From: Siderastrea radians
Taxonomy: Eukaryota; Cnidaria; Anthozoa; Scleractinia; Rhizangiidae
Reading direction: 5' to 3'
Assembly: GCA_964017195.1 (NCBI GenBank)
Contig: OZ024888.1
Coordinates: 12,161,701-12,225,700, forward strand
Length of the DNA: 64,000 nt
Part shown: piece after piece, positions 1 through 10,900 of the stretch
Layout of the letters: the number at the start of each line of letters is the position of its first letter
How positions within the stretch are numbered: position 1 is the stretch's first letter
Notes under the pieces: generated by a model
Databases searched by the model: none
What the model was told of the DNA's origin: nothing
The model's input: the letters and a program-made list of their open reading frames with translations, nothing else
Position numbers and translations under genes: made by a program

Positions 1-166
1 CTGCAAATCTACATATTGCTCTAGTTTATCTATTGAGCACTTTAATATATATATATATGTAGCTCACTAGTTTACTAGTTTGAGCACTCTGACATGGTAC
101 GATGATACCACATGTGTGGCGTCGTTTGAGGTGGCTATAGCCGCTAACCTCAACTCCAGCATCAGC

Positions 167-211
167 ACTGCACTGATGAGGCCCAGAAGGCCGAAACAGT
201 ACTGTCTGCAG

Positions 212-212
<1 letters not shown>
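167..212 (+). ncRNA. Hammerhead ribozyme (type I, minimal stem III)
   Basis: Stem I pairs ACTGCA (167-172) with TGCAGT (207-212). The catalytic core CTGATGA is at 173-179. Stem II is GGCC (180-183) with GGCC (189-192) around a 5-nt loop, followed by GAAA at 193-196. Stem III is a 4-bp helix 196-199/202-205 closed by only two bases (palindromic CAGTACTG), and the GTC cleavage site is at 204-206. Every invariant core base is present. Very short stem III helices are known from hammerheads of Penelope-like elements and retrozymes, where two copies cooperate. The host element here is not otherwise recognisable. Confidence 0.85.

Positions 213-251
<39 letters not shown>
212..251. repeat. (TA)n microsatellite
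   Basis: About 20 TA units directly after the 3' strand of hammerhead stem I. Confidence 0.95.
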
Positions 252-253
<2 letters not shown>

Positions 254-1195
254 CTTTTAATTACAAAGGAGGCTTATTGGAGTGCTCAGCTATTCTCTTT
301 GGCACCCCATGGTTTAAATAAAAGAAAAGAATTTCATTCTAGGAATAGAATTTGTTATAATTAATTTTCTTTTTTGCGATTCTTTGTTTGCGATATATGG
401 CCGTTCAAGGGCCCTTTTCTTGGATTTTGTCAGCCTCTTAGGTGTTGGGTATACTCAAAGGCCCTGTTCGGGGAACTTATTACGGTCATTATTGTTTAAG
501 GCCCCCCCAGGGATTTTGTTGTCTATCGGCCCTTTGGGGCTCCAAAGGCCTCGATTTGGGATTTTGGTATGATCCATGTTTGCGTAAACGTAGGTTGCTT
601 TCCTTTTGACTGCCCTTTCTTTTGCCGCTTTGCAAATGTCATCTTTTTTGAATTAGCAGTTTTTAGTTTTTAGTCTTATCTGTCATCTTTTGTTATTTAT
701 TTTTATAGCAGCATATTTCCGGTCTTTTGTTATATTTTTGCCTTGTATCGTTCATTTATCTAGTGTTGTACCTGTATCTACACCTTGTAATTACGTTTAA
801 TTGTTAGTATTGTTTATTTTTCCTTTTTTCGTTATATAATCGTTGTACTACATTGTTTTTATATTTGAATGTTAGCGTCACTTATCCTCGTTTTAGTATT
901 GTTATAATCACGCCGGTTACGTAACTCATAGCGTTGAATTGTATTTTGCGTCTTGTTTTGTTCTGTAATCTTATTTAGGTAGATTTGTTAAGTTTAATTT
1001 TTCATGTAACTGATGAAGGTCTAAGACCGAAACGTTTTTATTTTTTATTAAATTTTTTAACTTTTTAATCGTCAGAAGTTGTCCGTCCTCGCTTTCCTTC
1101 AACGAGTTTTAATTCCATGCAGTGAGGCTTGGACTGTGAATCTTTGATCCTCCTGACGCAGTGGCATTCTTTGTTGGCCTGAGGCAACCATTAAC

Positions 1196-1198
<3 letters not shown>

Positions 1199-1233
<35 letters not shown>
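1199..1233. repeat. (TA)n microsatellite
   Basis: About 17 TA units at the outer edge of the first copy of the 1.35-kb repeat family. The same family is bounded by TA runs at its other copies. Confidence 0.95.
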
Positions 1234-1242
<9 letters not shown>

Positions 1243-2571
1243 TGGACTAGGTATATTGGATTTCTTGCATTTTGATTGGCTCAACGGAGCTAGGCTATCA
1301 GCTCATATACCTGCTGCGACCAAATATGGTCAATGAACACTCAACAACAAAGTGAGCTGAAAGTTTTTTCCTCGCGAGCGACCCGGCGATAAAAATTGAC
1401 GAGGAAAATCACTTGGCAGCGAATTTAAATCAAGCAGAAATTCCAACAGCGTCACCGCAAAGCACCACCAACAGCGTCGTCTAACACAAGTCAAAATTGT
1501 TTGAAGAAACTGTGCAGAAATAGAAAATTAAGCATTAAGCGTTGTGTTTACAATTATAAGCTTAATTTCTTTCATCGATCGTCACGTCGATCATTGAAAT
1601 TAAACAAACGGTAAGTTTTATCAGAAAGGATTTCCACTTCAAAATATCAAGATGAGACATAAAATAAAACACAGTGAAATGGGGCAGGAGCATTCATGGC
1701 GAGTCGGTGCGAAAATCATGAAGCAGTCTAAACAAGTACTAACAAAATACAGCTGCAAACTACCAAGAAGGAAGGGCGAGATTGTTTTTCGGCTTTAACA
1801 CGCAAAATTGACACTGGTTTAACTGCACTTGTTGTAGCTCTGTGTTCCAACAGGTCCAAATGCTCAGATAGAAATCGGATGCCATGTAAACGGAGTTGAA
1901 TCGTTTTTCCAGTTGTTTGAATGTTGTTTTTACCATTCCGTCCGCAACCTCTAAACCGAGAACAACTGCATTTTGCGCTTTGCGTTTAACAAACTATGAT
2001 GGTGAATTCTAATGTTCCTTGCTACAGTAATCTTGCTTCTGAGCTGCATAGAAATTACCTCTTCAAGTTCAACTGTTCAAATTTGTTCTGTCTTCAGTTC
2101 GATCAAACACGCACATGATGGCTCCGTTGTGCGAACAGCCGGATTACAAACTTGTTCAGTTTCAACTCCAGAAGCTATATGGTGAAATTGTACAGCTTCA
2201 ATCCGCTTTGAACGATGATTACAACAATGTTGAGGAAAAATCAAACATGTACCATATTTCAGAGCCAATAATTAGAAGATTTTTTCCTAAACGTGTGCTA
2301 CTTTGTTCACTTTCGAGCAGTTTTCATTGATTCATTCAGCTTTGCAATGAAACGCTGCAACACTTCGCAAGGTTTTGGCGCCTTTTTCGTTCAGTCATGT
2401 GATCGATTCTTGTTCCGTTTAAATTTCTTTTCTCATTTTTCCCGTTCTTTCTTTATTTTTTTTTAATAGTGGTTAAGTTTTTAATAAAACAATTATTCTA
2501 CTCGGGCTTGCTGGATATCAAATGATTATAACCAACGATATCCAGCGCGCCCTCGTAGAATAATTGTTAAA
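1234..2571 (+). mobile_element. 1.35-kb repeat family, copy 1
   Basis: Begins TTAAAAACTGGACTAGGTAT, runs through GGCTATCAGCTCATATACC, and ends with a short hairpin segment and CTCGTAGAATAATTGTTAA. Two more copies lie at 3949-5334 and, inverted, at 5518-6895. Indels between copies break any shared open frame, so it looks non-autonomous and non-coding. All copies are edged by TA repeats, which hides any target duplication. Confidence 0.75.
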
Positions 2572-3780
2572 TATATATATATTTATTATATGGCAAGCAA
2601 TTCTGCAGTCTATATCGAGTGTTCTGATTGGTTAGTTTTCGGTCGGGATTTTACAGTACGGACCATTACCATGGAAACGGTCCTTTTTGGATATTTTTTT
2701 TTCGTGTTACCGCTCCGGCAAAATTCAAACTGTGAAAACGCAAGAAGATAAAAAAGAAAAGGTTTGGAGCCGGTACAAAACAAATGAACGAGGTAAACAC
2801 GTCTGCTTAGAAAAAGTGCTCTTCAATTAAGTTTACCGACTGGGCCAACGTTCTTTAGTGACTTTGTGTGTTTTATTGTTTTTTTTTTTTGTACGGCTAT
2901 AGACTGTGAGACGGCTGTGAGCTGTAAAGACCCGAGTAAATCGGCCAAGACTTAAACAATAATTATTAAAATTCAGCATTAACAAAAGAGTACGTTTCTC
3001 ACAAGAAAACCTCACGGCGAAAAAGAATGAAAACTGCAAAACAACTAGCAAACGGCTTTCACCGGCAACTGTAAATCGAAAGCAAACGATCACGTTCTTG
3101 TCTAGTTCAATATTCGCTATCGCTTCAGTCAGCGCTTTCCACAAGAACAAATTAAAGTTACACGTACATGCATTAAACTAACAGTGTACCTTGATTCCTC
3201 AGCGAGATTTTTGCTCTTGTAGTGCACATCCTTGAAAATAATTTAGCTTGTTCACAAGTCCGCTCTTGCTGTAGCTCGCGCTAAAAACAATTTTGTTAGG
3301 TGCGACGAAGATTTCCTCTCAGCATCCACAAAGTTCTCCATAAAGCCACTGAAGCAAACAACTTGCAGTATTTGATGGAGAGATAATTTCCAGTGTCGTT
3401 TTTTAGGTTCGAGTGTTCCTTTGTTCACACTGACTAAAACGCTGCCACAATTTCCAGAGTTTGAGCAGCACGTGTGTGAGCCAGTTTTACCGGGGCCTTT
3501 TCATTATTCTTTTTTTCCCGAATTGTCTCTGCCCGGAACGAAGAAGTATTTTCAAATAAAAGTTTCTTGTGTTGTAGAGGACGACGAAAAACTGACACAT
3601 ATAATAGAAGCAGAGCAGTTTTCATTCAAGAGCCACGCAAGTTTTTGCCGATGGACAGCAACGATCATCAAACTGATTCGAAAGCCAGTTAAAATCGCTG
3701 GCTTCTTTCCTTGACACCGCGCCGGAAATTGACGTGAATGAAATACCGGAAGTGTTGTTTCATACGAAAAATGATGCCAT
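2572..3780. other. Unassigned intergenic DNA
   Basis: Holds a short TA run, then mixed sequence with open frames of about 100 codons on both strands (2833-3150 minus, 3421-3714 plus). None has a recognisable domain. The right part joins the inverted repeat at 3798-3935, so it may be the body of an unidentified repeat. Confidence 0.3.
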
Positions 3781-3797
3781 ATAATAAACTACTTACT

Positions 3798-3935
3798 AAC
3801 TTCACTTGCTCGGGACCGTACTGGGGAATATTGGCCCTCGGTCGTTTTTGCACGGACCTCGCTGCGGTCGGTCCGTACTGCCACGACCTCGGGCCAATAT
3901 TCCCCAGTACGGCCCTCGCGTTCAGTTAGTAAGAG
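3798..3935. repeat. Inverted repeat, family also present at 34010-34120
   Basis: Arms CCGTACTGGGGAATATTGGC and its complement face each other across a short GC-rich centre, flanked by TTACTAACTTCACT and AGTTAGTAAG. The same arms with a shorter centre recur in the opposite orientation at 34010-34120, including the neighbouring ATAATAAACTACTTACTAAC motif, so this is a mobile family. Confidence 0.7.
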
Positions 3936-3948
3936 GTATATATATATT

Positions 3949-5334
3949 TATTAAAAACTGGACTAGGTATATTGAATTTCTAGCATTTTGATTGGCTGAA
4001 CGGAGCTAGGCTATCAGCTCATATACCTGCTGCGACAAATATGGTCAATGAACACTCAACAACAAAGTGAGCTGAAAGTTTTTTCCTCGCGAGCAACCCG
4101 ACGAGAAAAATGGACGAGAAAAATCCCTTGGCAGCGAATTTAAATTAAGCAGAAATTCCAACATCGTCACCAACAAGCATCACCAACAGCGTCGTCTAAC
4201 ACAAGTCAAAATTGGTTGAAGAAACTGTGCAGAAATAGAAATTTAAGCATTAAGCATCGTGTTTACAATTAATTTCTTTCATCGATCGTCACGTCGATCA
4301 TTGAAATTGAACACGGTAGGTTTTATCAGGAAAGCTTTCCACTTCAAAATATCAAGACAAGACATAAAATAAAACACAGTGAAATTGGCAGGAGCATTTA
4401 ATAAAAACTCTCACACATTCCTGGCGAGTCGGTGCGAAAACCATGAAGCAGTCTAAACAAGTACTAAAAAAATACAGCCGCAAACTACCAAGAAGGAAGG
4501 AAGGGCGAGATTTTTTTCGCCTTTAACACGCCAAATTGACACTGGTTTTACCTGCACTCGTTGTAGCTCTGTGTTCCAACAGGTCCAAATGCTCAGATAG
4601 AAATCGGATGCCATGTAAAGGGAGTTGAATCGCTTTTCCAGTTGTTTGAATGTTGTTTTGAAGCTTACCATTCCGTCCGCAACCTCTAAACCGAGAACAA
4701 CTGCATTTTGCACTTTGCATTTAACAAACTATGATGGTGACTTCTAATGTTCCTCACTACAGTAATCTTGCTTCTGAGCTGCATGAAAATTACCTCTTCA
4801 AGTTCAAATTTGTTCTGTCTTCAGTTCGATGAAACACGTACATGATGGCTCCGTTGTGCGAACAAATTACAAACTTGTTCAGTTCAGTTCAACTCCAGCA
4901 GCTAATATGGTGAAATTGTACAGCTTCAATCCGCTTTGAACGATGATAACAACAATGTTTCAGGAAAAATCAAACATGTACCATATTTCAGAGCCAATAA
5001 TTAGAAGATTTCTTTCCAAAACTTGTGCTACTTTGTTCACTTTCGAGCAGTTTTCATTGATTCATTCAGCTTTGTTATGAAACGCTGCAACACTGCGCAA
5101 GGTTTTGGCGCCTTTTTCGTTCAGTCATGTGAGCGATTCTTGTTCCGTTTAAATTTCTTTTCTCATTTTTCCCTTTCTTTCTTGATTTTTTTTAATAGTG
5201 GTTAAGTTTTTAATAAAACAATTATTCTACTCGGGCTTGCTGGATATCAAATGATTATAACCAACTCGGCGCTACGCGCCTCGTTGGTTATCTATCATTC
5301 GATATCCAGCGCGCCCTCGTAGAATAATTGTTAA
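3949..5334 (+). mobile_element. 1.35-kb repeat family, copy 2 (left arm of palindrome)
   Basis: Direct-orientation copy of 1234-2571 with the same two ends. Near its right end it carries an extra hairpin, GGTTATAATCATTTGATATCC-like, made with CTCGGCGCTACGCGCC. It faces copy 3 across a 183-bp centre. Confidence 0.78.
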
Positions 5335-5517
5335 ATATATATATATATATACACCCGTTTTCAAAAACATTGCAACTTGAAAAATATATATACATATATA
5401 CATCTTTTGTCTTCACAACGCGAAAACAAAAGAATAAATATGAAAACAAAAGGTATATATATATGTATATATATTTTTCAAGGAGCTTTGTTTTTGAAAA
5501 CGGGTGTATATATATAT
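5335..5517. repeat. Centre of the palindrome, itself an inverted repeat
   Basis: ACACCCGTTTTCAAAAAC near 5351 is answered by its complement near 5492-5511, and the TA/TATG-rich stretches between them also mirror each other. The centre may be a separate small foldback around which the two large copies were arranged. Confidence 0.65.
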
Positions 5518-6895
5518 TTAACAATTATTCTACGAGGGCGCGCTGGATATCGAATGATAGATAACCAGCGAGGCGCGTAGCGCCGAGTTGGTTATAATCA
5601 TTTGATATCCAGCAAGCCCGAGTAGAATAATTGTTTTATTAAAAACTTAACCACTATTAAAAAAAAATCAAGAAAGAACGGAAAGAATGAGAAAAGAAAT
5701 TTAAACGGAACAAGAATCGCTCACATGACTGAACAAAAAAGGCGCCAAAACCTTGCGAAGTGTTGCAGCGTTTCAGTGCAAAGCTGAATGAATCAATGAA
5801 AACTGCTCGAAAGTGAACGAAGTAGCACAAGTTTTGGAAAGAAATCTTCTAATTATTGGCTCTGAAATATGGTACATGTTTGATTTTTCCTGAAACGTTG
5901 CTATCATCGTTCAAAGCGGATTGAAGCTGTACAATTTTACCATATTAGCTGTTGGAGTTGAAACTGAACAAGTTTGTAATCTGTTCGCACAACGGAGCCA
6001 TCATCTGCGTGTTTCATCGAACTGAAGACAGAACAAATTTGAACTTGAAGAGGTAATTTCCATGCAGCTCAGAAGCAAGATTACTGTAGTGAGGAACATT
6101 AGAAGTCACCATCATAGTTTGTTAAATGCAAAGTGCAAAATGCACTTGTTCTCGGTTTAGAGGTTGCGGACGGAACGGTAAGCTTAAAAACAACATTCAA
6201 ACAACTGGAAAAGCGATTCAACTCCGTTTACATGGCATCCGGTTTCTATCTGAGCATTTGGACCTGTTGGAACACAGAGCTACAACGAGTGCAGGTAAAC
6301 CAGTGTCAATTTTGCGTGTTAAAGGCGAAAAAAATCTCGCCCTTCCTTCCTTCTTGGTAGTTTGCCGCTGTATTTTTTTTAGTTCTGAGACTATTCGATG
6401 ATTTTCGCACCGACTCGCCATGAATGTGTGATAGTTTTTATTAAATGCTCCTGCCCCATTTCACTGTGTTTTATTTTATGTCTTGTCTTGATATTTTGAA
6501 GTGGAAAGCTTTCCTGATAAAACCTACCGTGTTCAATTTCAATGATCGACGTGACGATCGATGAAAGAAATTAATTGTAAGCACGACGCTTAATGCTTAA
6601 ATTTCTATTTCTGCACAGTTTCCTCAAACAATTTTGACTTGTGTTAGACGACGCTGTTGGTGATGCTTGTTGGTGACGATGTTGGAATTTCTGCTTAATT
6701 TAAATTCGCTGCCAAGTGATTTTTCTCGTCCATTTTTCTCGTCGGGTTGCTCGCGAGGAAAAAACGTTCAGCTCACTTTGTTGTTGAGTGTTCATTGATC
6801 ATATTTGTCGCAGCAGGTATATGAGCTGATAGCCTAGCTCCGTTCAGCCAATCAAAATGCTGGAAATCCAATATACCTAGTCCAGTTTTTAATAA
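5518..6895 (-). mobile_element. 1.35-kb repeat family, copy 3 (right arm of palindrome)
   Basis: Reverse-complement copy of 3949-5334, ending with the complement of TTAAAAACTGGACTAGG next to a TA run. It differs from copy 2 at scattered positions and small indels, so it is not an assembly mirror of it. Confidence 0.78.
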
Positions 6896-6934
6896 ATATA
6901 TATATATATATGAGCAAATTTGAAAAAACTGTGC

Positions 6935-7340
6935 CATAACTTTTTCGCTTTGTCCTGGACGTAGTCCAGGACTAAGCCTTCTGCGGCTGACCAAAAGTGA
7001 GGGGAGGGGGAACTGTCAAACGGCACACCACCGTGCTCCCCGGGGACTGAGCTTTGTGACCACTGGTGAAAGTTGGGTCTGGGACTCACTCACGGGGGGA
7101 TAGTGAGGCTTAACCTTAGCTGTGCTGTGCGAAAGATCTGAAAGAGAAGTGTGAACTGGCTGTTTAGGGCAAACTTATCGCTTGACCCTGTGCACAGAGC
7201 TTTATCTAGCTAGGGGGACACCCTCGAGTGAAGGGTTGGCTAACCCAGGGAGGGTCGGTGCTGCTCTGCGGTCCCTGCGGAACTGCGGGGGAGGGGTGGG
7301 GAGAGAGTCGCACAGGCGCTTCTGTTGCTCTGTCGTAGTG
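6935..7340. other. GC-rich unassigned block
   Basis: Clearly richer in G and C than its surroundings, with a perfect hairpin GTCCTGGAC/GTCCAGGAC (6951-6971) and G-rich runs near 7000 and 7285. It lies downstream of the gene's 3' end. It could be a SINE-like or structured-RNA-derived repeat; no pol III boxes or known RNA family could be recognised. Confidence 0.3.
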
Positions 7341-7534
7341 TTGTGTCAGATAAGTTGTTCTAAAACCACTCAGATATATTTATAGGGAAAAAATCACTCA
7401 GTCTCGTTGTACAAGAGCTTATAACATACAAACTCTGCGCTGCCTGCCTTGTTGATTATTGGTTTATGCATAACTCCATTTTTTGTCGTGGAATAATTGG
7501 GAATTATTAGTCGCCTCGATCTAGAAATTAAATC

Positions 7535-7540
7535 TTTATT
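7535..7540 (-). promoter_or_regulatory. Candidate polyadenylation signal of the collagen/Ig/discoidin gene
   Basis: AATAAA on the minus strand, about 250 nt past the stop codon. It lies in a 3' flank that was duplicated with the last two exons to the 30.2-kb region, which fits a 3' UTR. Other AT-rich hexamers nearby are possible. Confidence 0.35.
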
Positions 7541-7788
7541 CCTCTGGTTACTATCAACCAAGGATATACGGTATGTGAGAATACAAACAGAAAAGAAAAC
7601 GTAAACTAATTATCCGCCTTTGCGTCACTTGCCTATTCTTTTCACATATTAGTTGCAACGTTATCGTTGGGGTAACAAGGATTTTGCAGGCATTTTCAAA
7701 ATTAATAAGGGTGACGTACTATCACATTTAAGTGAATAAAGACATTTTCTTAAATCAAAAAAATACTAGTAATAATTAAGATATCACA

Positions 7789-7929
7789 TCAATTCAGCGC
7801 AAATATTTCAACTCTCAAACAGGGATGGTCGTTGTATGTCACAGGATAAAACCGAACAAATCTGCCTTTGACAGCGGGACTGAGCAAACGCTGTACAATG
7901 CTACTGGTATCTGTATTTCCTAGAAATAC
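7789..7929 (-). CDS. Exon 5: F5/8C domain end and stop codon
   Basis: Residues 565-610. It completes the discoidin fold with R-F-V-R-F-Y-P-V and the terminal Cys601 that normally pairs with the first cysteine, ending E-I-F-A-L-N then TGA at 7791-7789. The acceptor is AACTTTTAG|GT. The homologous exon at 30532-30672 has the same 141-nt length and is intact. Confidence 0.85.
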   Translation of the reverse strand, partial: VFLGNTDTSSIVQRLLSPAVKGRFVRFYPVTYNDHPCLRVEIFALN

Positions 7930-10900
7930 CTAAAAGTTAAAAAAAAGAAATAATAGACAATAAGAAGACAATAATATATCCCTATTAAGCTGAAGTACTA
8001 TTTGCTTTATTGTTGATTTGTGGTTTTAAACAAAGTGCAATCCATTTGGTATATTTACGCACCTTTTCAGCATTGTTCTCCTTGTAGGCGGTAAAAGTTG
8101 CTCCATCCAAAGAGAGATATAGCTTGTAGCTGGAAATCCAATGACCCCCCGTCGATCTCTGCGTAGCCACCGCACAAACAGAGCGCACTGCACCCATATC
8201 AACTTGAAGATAGTCTGTTCTGTCCGTTGTAGTCTTCGTACACCATGCTCCATATTTTCCCCGGTTTCCATTTAGTCGACCGTAGTATGGTTGAAAATAA
8301 CTATTAAGAAAAGTGCTTGCCGTCATTCTAGCATCAGCTATCGTGTTTCTGTCTACAACACCCACAGCTTGGCATGCTGTAAAACAAAATAGCTGTTAAC
8401 AGTATGAACAATACTGTCGTAAGCAATCATAGGAAAATTGCTGCTAAACAAATTCAGAAAACTGAAAAACTGGATTCTTCTTTTCCTTCAGACACTATTT
8501 TAGCATTCCCTAGTCTTAAGACCAGCTCCACGTGACTATCACCTAGGCCGGGAAATAGCCAAAAATGGAATTTCACCAAACTTGGCCAGAATGATGCCCT
8601 TGGGGCACTAGTTACAAAAATATTAGTGTAAGCTCGATCGGGCAATTATTGATATTTTAGAGCGATTTTTTCTTCTCGATGATTAAAATCTGCCAAAATC
8701 GGGTTAAAATGAGAGGTATATTCGTAAATGAAGGTTGGCAACAAAAACTAATTGTACCTCGTATTTGTACTTTATATCCTGTATACTTGGAGGTGGTTAG
8801 ATCGCGATTTGATAAGAAAACAATTAAATTTCACTAGATTTTGAAAACTGATTACTCGCAACAGCCCTCAAAGGGCCAAAATTTAGCGTATTTTCAACTG
8901 CTCACAATGCCTTCTGGTACATGGATTTCGCCAAAAAGGCTTGTTTAGTCTGAAAGGGCAATCGTTCTTCTTTAAATAGATGAAATAAAATTTTGGGGTA
9001 AATAAAATTGTGAGCGCTAAGGCAGCGAAGTAAATACAGCAAAATGTCTTCAAAACTTGACCTCTGACCCCAGTGTAAGGAAACCGATAATTGCAAAAGG
9101 CGGCAAACTTTTCGTTATTTTCAAACTTTCTTCAAGAGATATCGGTCCAAAATAGGTCCAGGTAAAAACTTTTTTGGAGTTCTAAATCTTGCAGAGCTAT
9201 GAAGCGGTTAAAATCCACATTTTCACCTTATAAATCTCTTTGTTTACTGAGAACTGAACGTTAGCAAATTCCAGTGAAATTTGCGGGTGCGTGGACTATA
9301 CATTAACGGGCGCGGAGACGATACTCACCTGGATATTTGTTAGTGCGTCAGTCAATGTAGCTTGATAGAGCAGAGCCATTTCCTTGTAATCACTTTTAAA
9401 GGAGGAACGGAGTCAAGATTTCGTAAACTCAAAGGTACGAACGTTGTTAAATTCAATTTATACTTTCACGTGTCTATTGTCTGCATTGTTACGTTGTAGA
9501 GCAAACGAACTGCCACGTTTGAACCAAAGAGGACCCAAAACTCTCTAAAAAATGTTAACTTGAAAATCTTGAATTTATTGACTCCCTTTATAACACTTAA
9601 AAGAATAGAATAACCTGCAAATTGAGGGAATAGTTTCCGCAAGCCTATTTCCACAGATGTAAAAATACACATAATATAAGTAGCGCATGAAACCGACACC
9701 GTGGGAGCCGCAAACTCCGATTGGCTCCCTTCAATTAAATCAACATTCAGTCCATTTAAACTTTAGTTTCAGGAATTTTACGCTATTTTCAAAATTATGC
9801 TGTATTCAAAATGAAGATTTTTTTCCGAGCACAAAAGTCCACAAACTAAAATAAACTGAAAATGAATGACATGAAATAAAGCCATGGGAAAAATTGATCA
9901 TAAGTTCTTTCATTCACATCCAGTGGATCATGCTTTTGTAGTTCACTTGGATTTCATTTGTTTATTCGTTTGTCGTTTTTTGGTTGTTGCTGTTGTTGTT
10001 GTGGTTGTTTTATTTCGCTATTTCTCTTTTCCAATTTTTTTGGTCACTTGCACCCCGCAAGTGCACGGCACTCACATAGAACTATTGACAGGTGTCAGCA
10101 GTAGACTTTATACCAGTTTTTCCCACTAAATGTTCATTTCATTAGCGAGAGAAGATTGTTATAAAAGAGAGAATAAAATTTGTTTAAATCATATTGGCAT
10201 CAGTCTCTGGAGTTTCTTCTTTTTTTCCCAATTTTTTTTTTTTTTGGCGGTACAATGGCGTCCTGTGGATACTCGAAATATGTTGGCGGTGATTGCACTT
10301 TGGCGATTGTGGTGCACGTCTGGAAAGCCCAGCTAGCGAACAGTGTGTTAGAATTGCCGAATGCTCTAAGGACATCAAAGGCCACCGCAGAGCATGCAAG
10401 TTGGCAAACTACGTCATCAACATGCAGATTATGACAGTGGTGATCGCAAGGCTGCTGTCGAGCAACAACAATATTGGGAAACGCGCACAAATACTTCTGT
10501 GAATCATCAAGTTCAGCTGCGGCACCCTGTTACCTATGAAAATTTTAACTTATGCGCCATATATCATGCGAACAAGCTGAATAAGCTCAGTGTATCCATA
10601 TTAAAGTGTATTTGCGAATACTTCGATGTAAACAATGAACAACTAACGGTTCAGGGGCACCCAACGGTTCGTTTCGGGGAATATCTGTTCGAAAGGCCTA
10701 AACTCGCCTGAGATTTTCGGATTTAATTGTAGTGAAAGCTAGAGATTTCTTCGGTAAGACATTGCGTCGGAATTTCGTAACAAGAGGGCTTATTAGTTCC
10801 TATTGTTTTCGGAGGGACAAATATGTCGTTTAGAGTGCAAAATAAGGTCAGCTAGCATTTTCAGAGAACCATCAGCGGCTCGGAAATTCTGCGGATAGGG

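Larger units (their letters stand above)
1..1080. repeat. Dispersed-repeat DNA around the first hammerhead
   Basis: Contains GAGCACT-type short repeats near 35-95 and 280, the hammerhead at 167-212, and a T-rich stretch ending in TGATGAAGGTCTAAGACCGAAACG (1010-1033; core pieces TGATGAAGG and GACCGAAAC). That ending resembles the tails of Penelope-like or other retroelements. The open frame at 384-572 shows no recognisable protein. Confidence 0.4.

Noticed and set aside
1003..1060. Hammerhead-like CTGATGAAGGTC...GACCGAAAC
   Set aside because: Core and stem II are present, but no cleavage triplet with pairing stems I and III follows; probably a retroelement tail or a decayed ribozyme.
6126..6401. 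Open frames shared between copies of the 1.35-kb family
   Set aside because: Frame and length change between the three copies through small indels, so no conserved protein.
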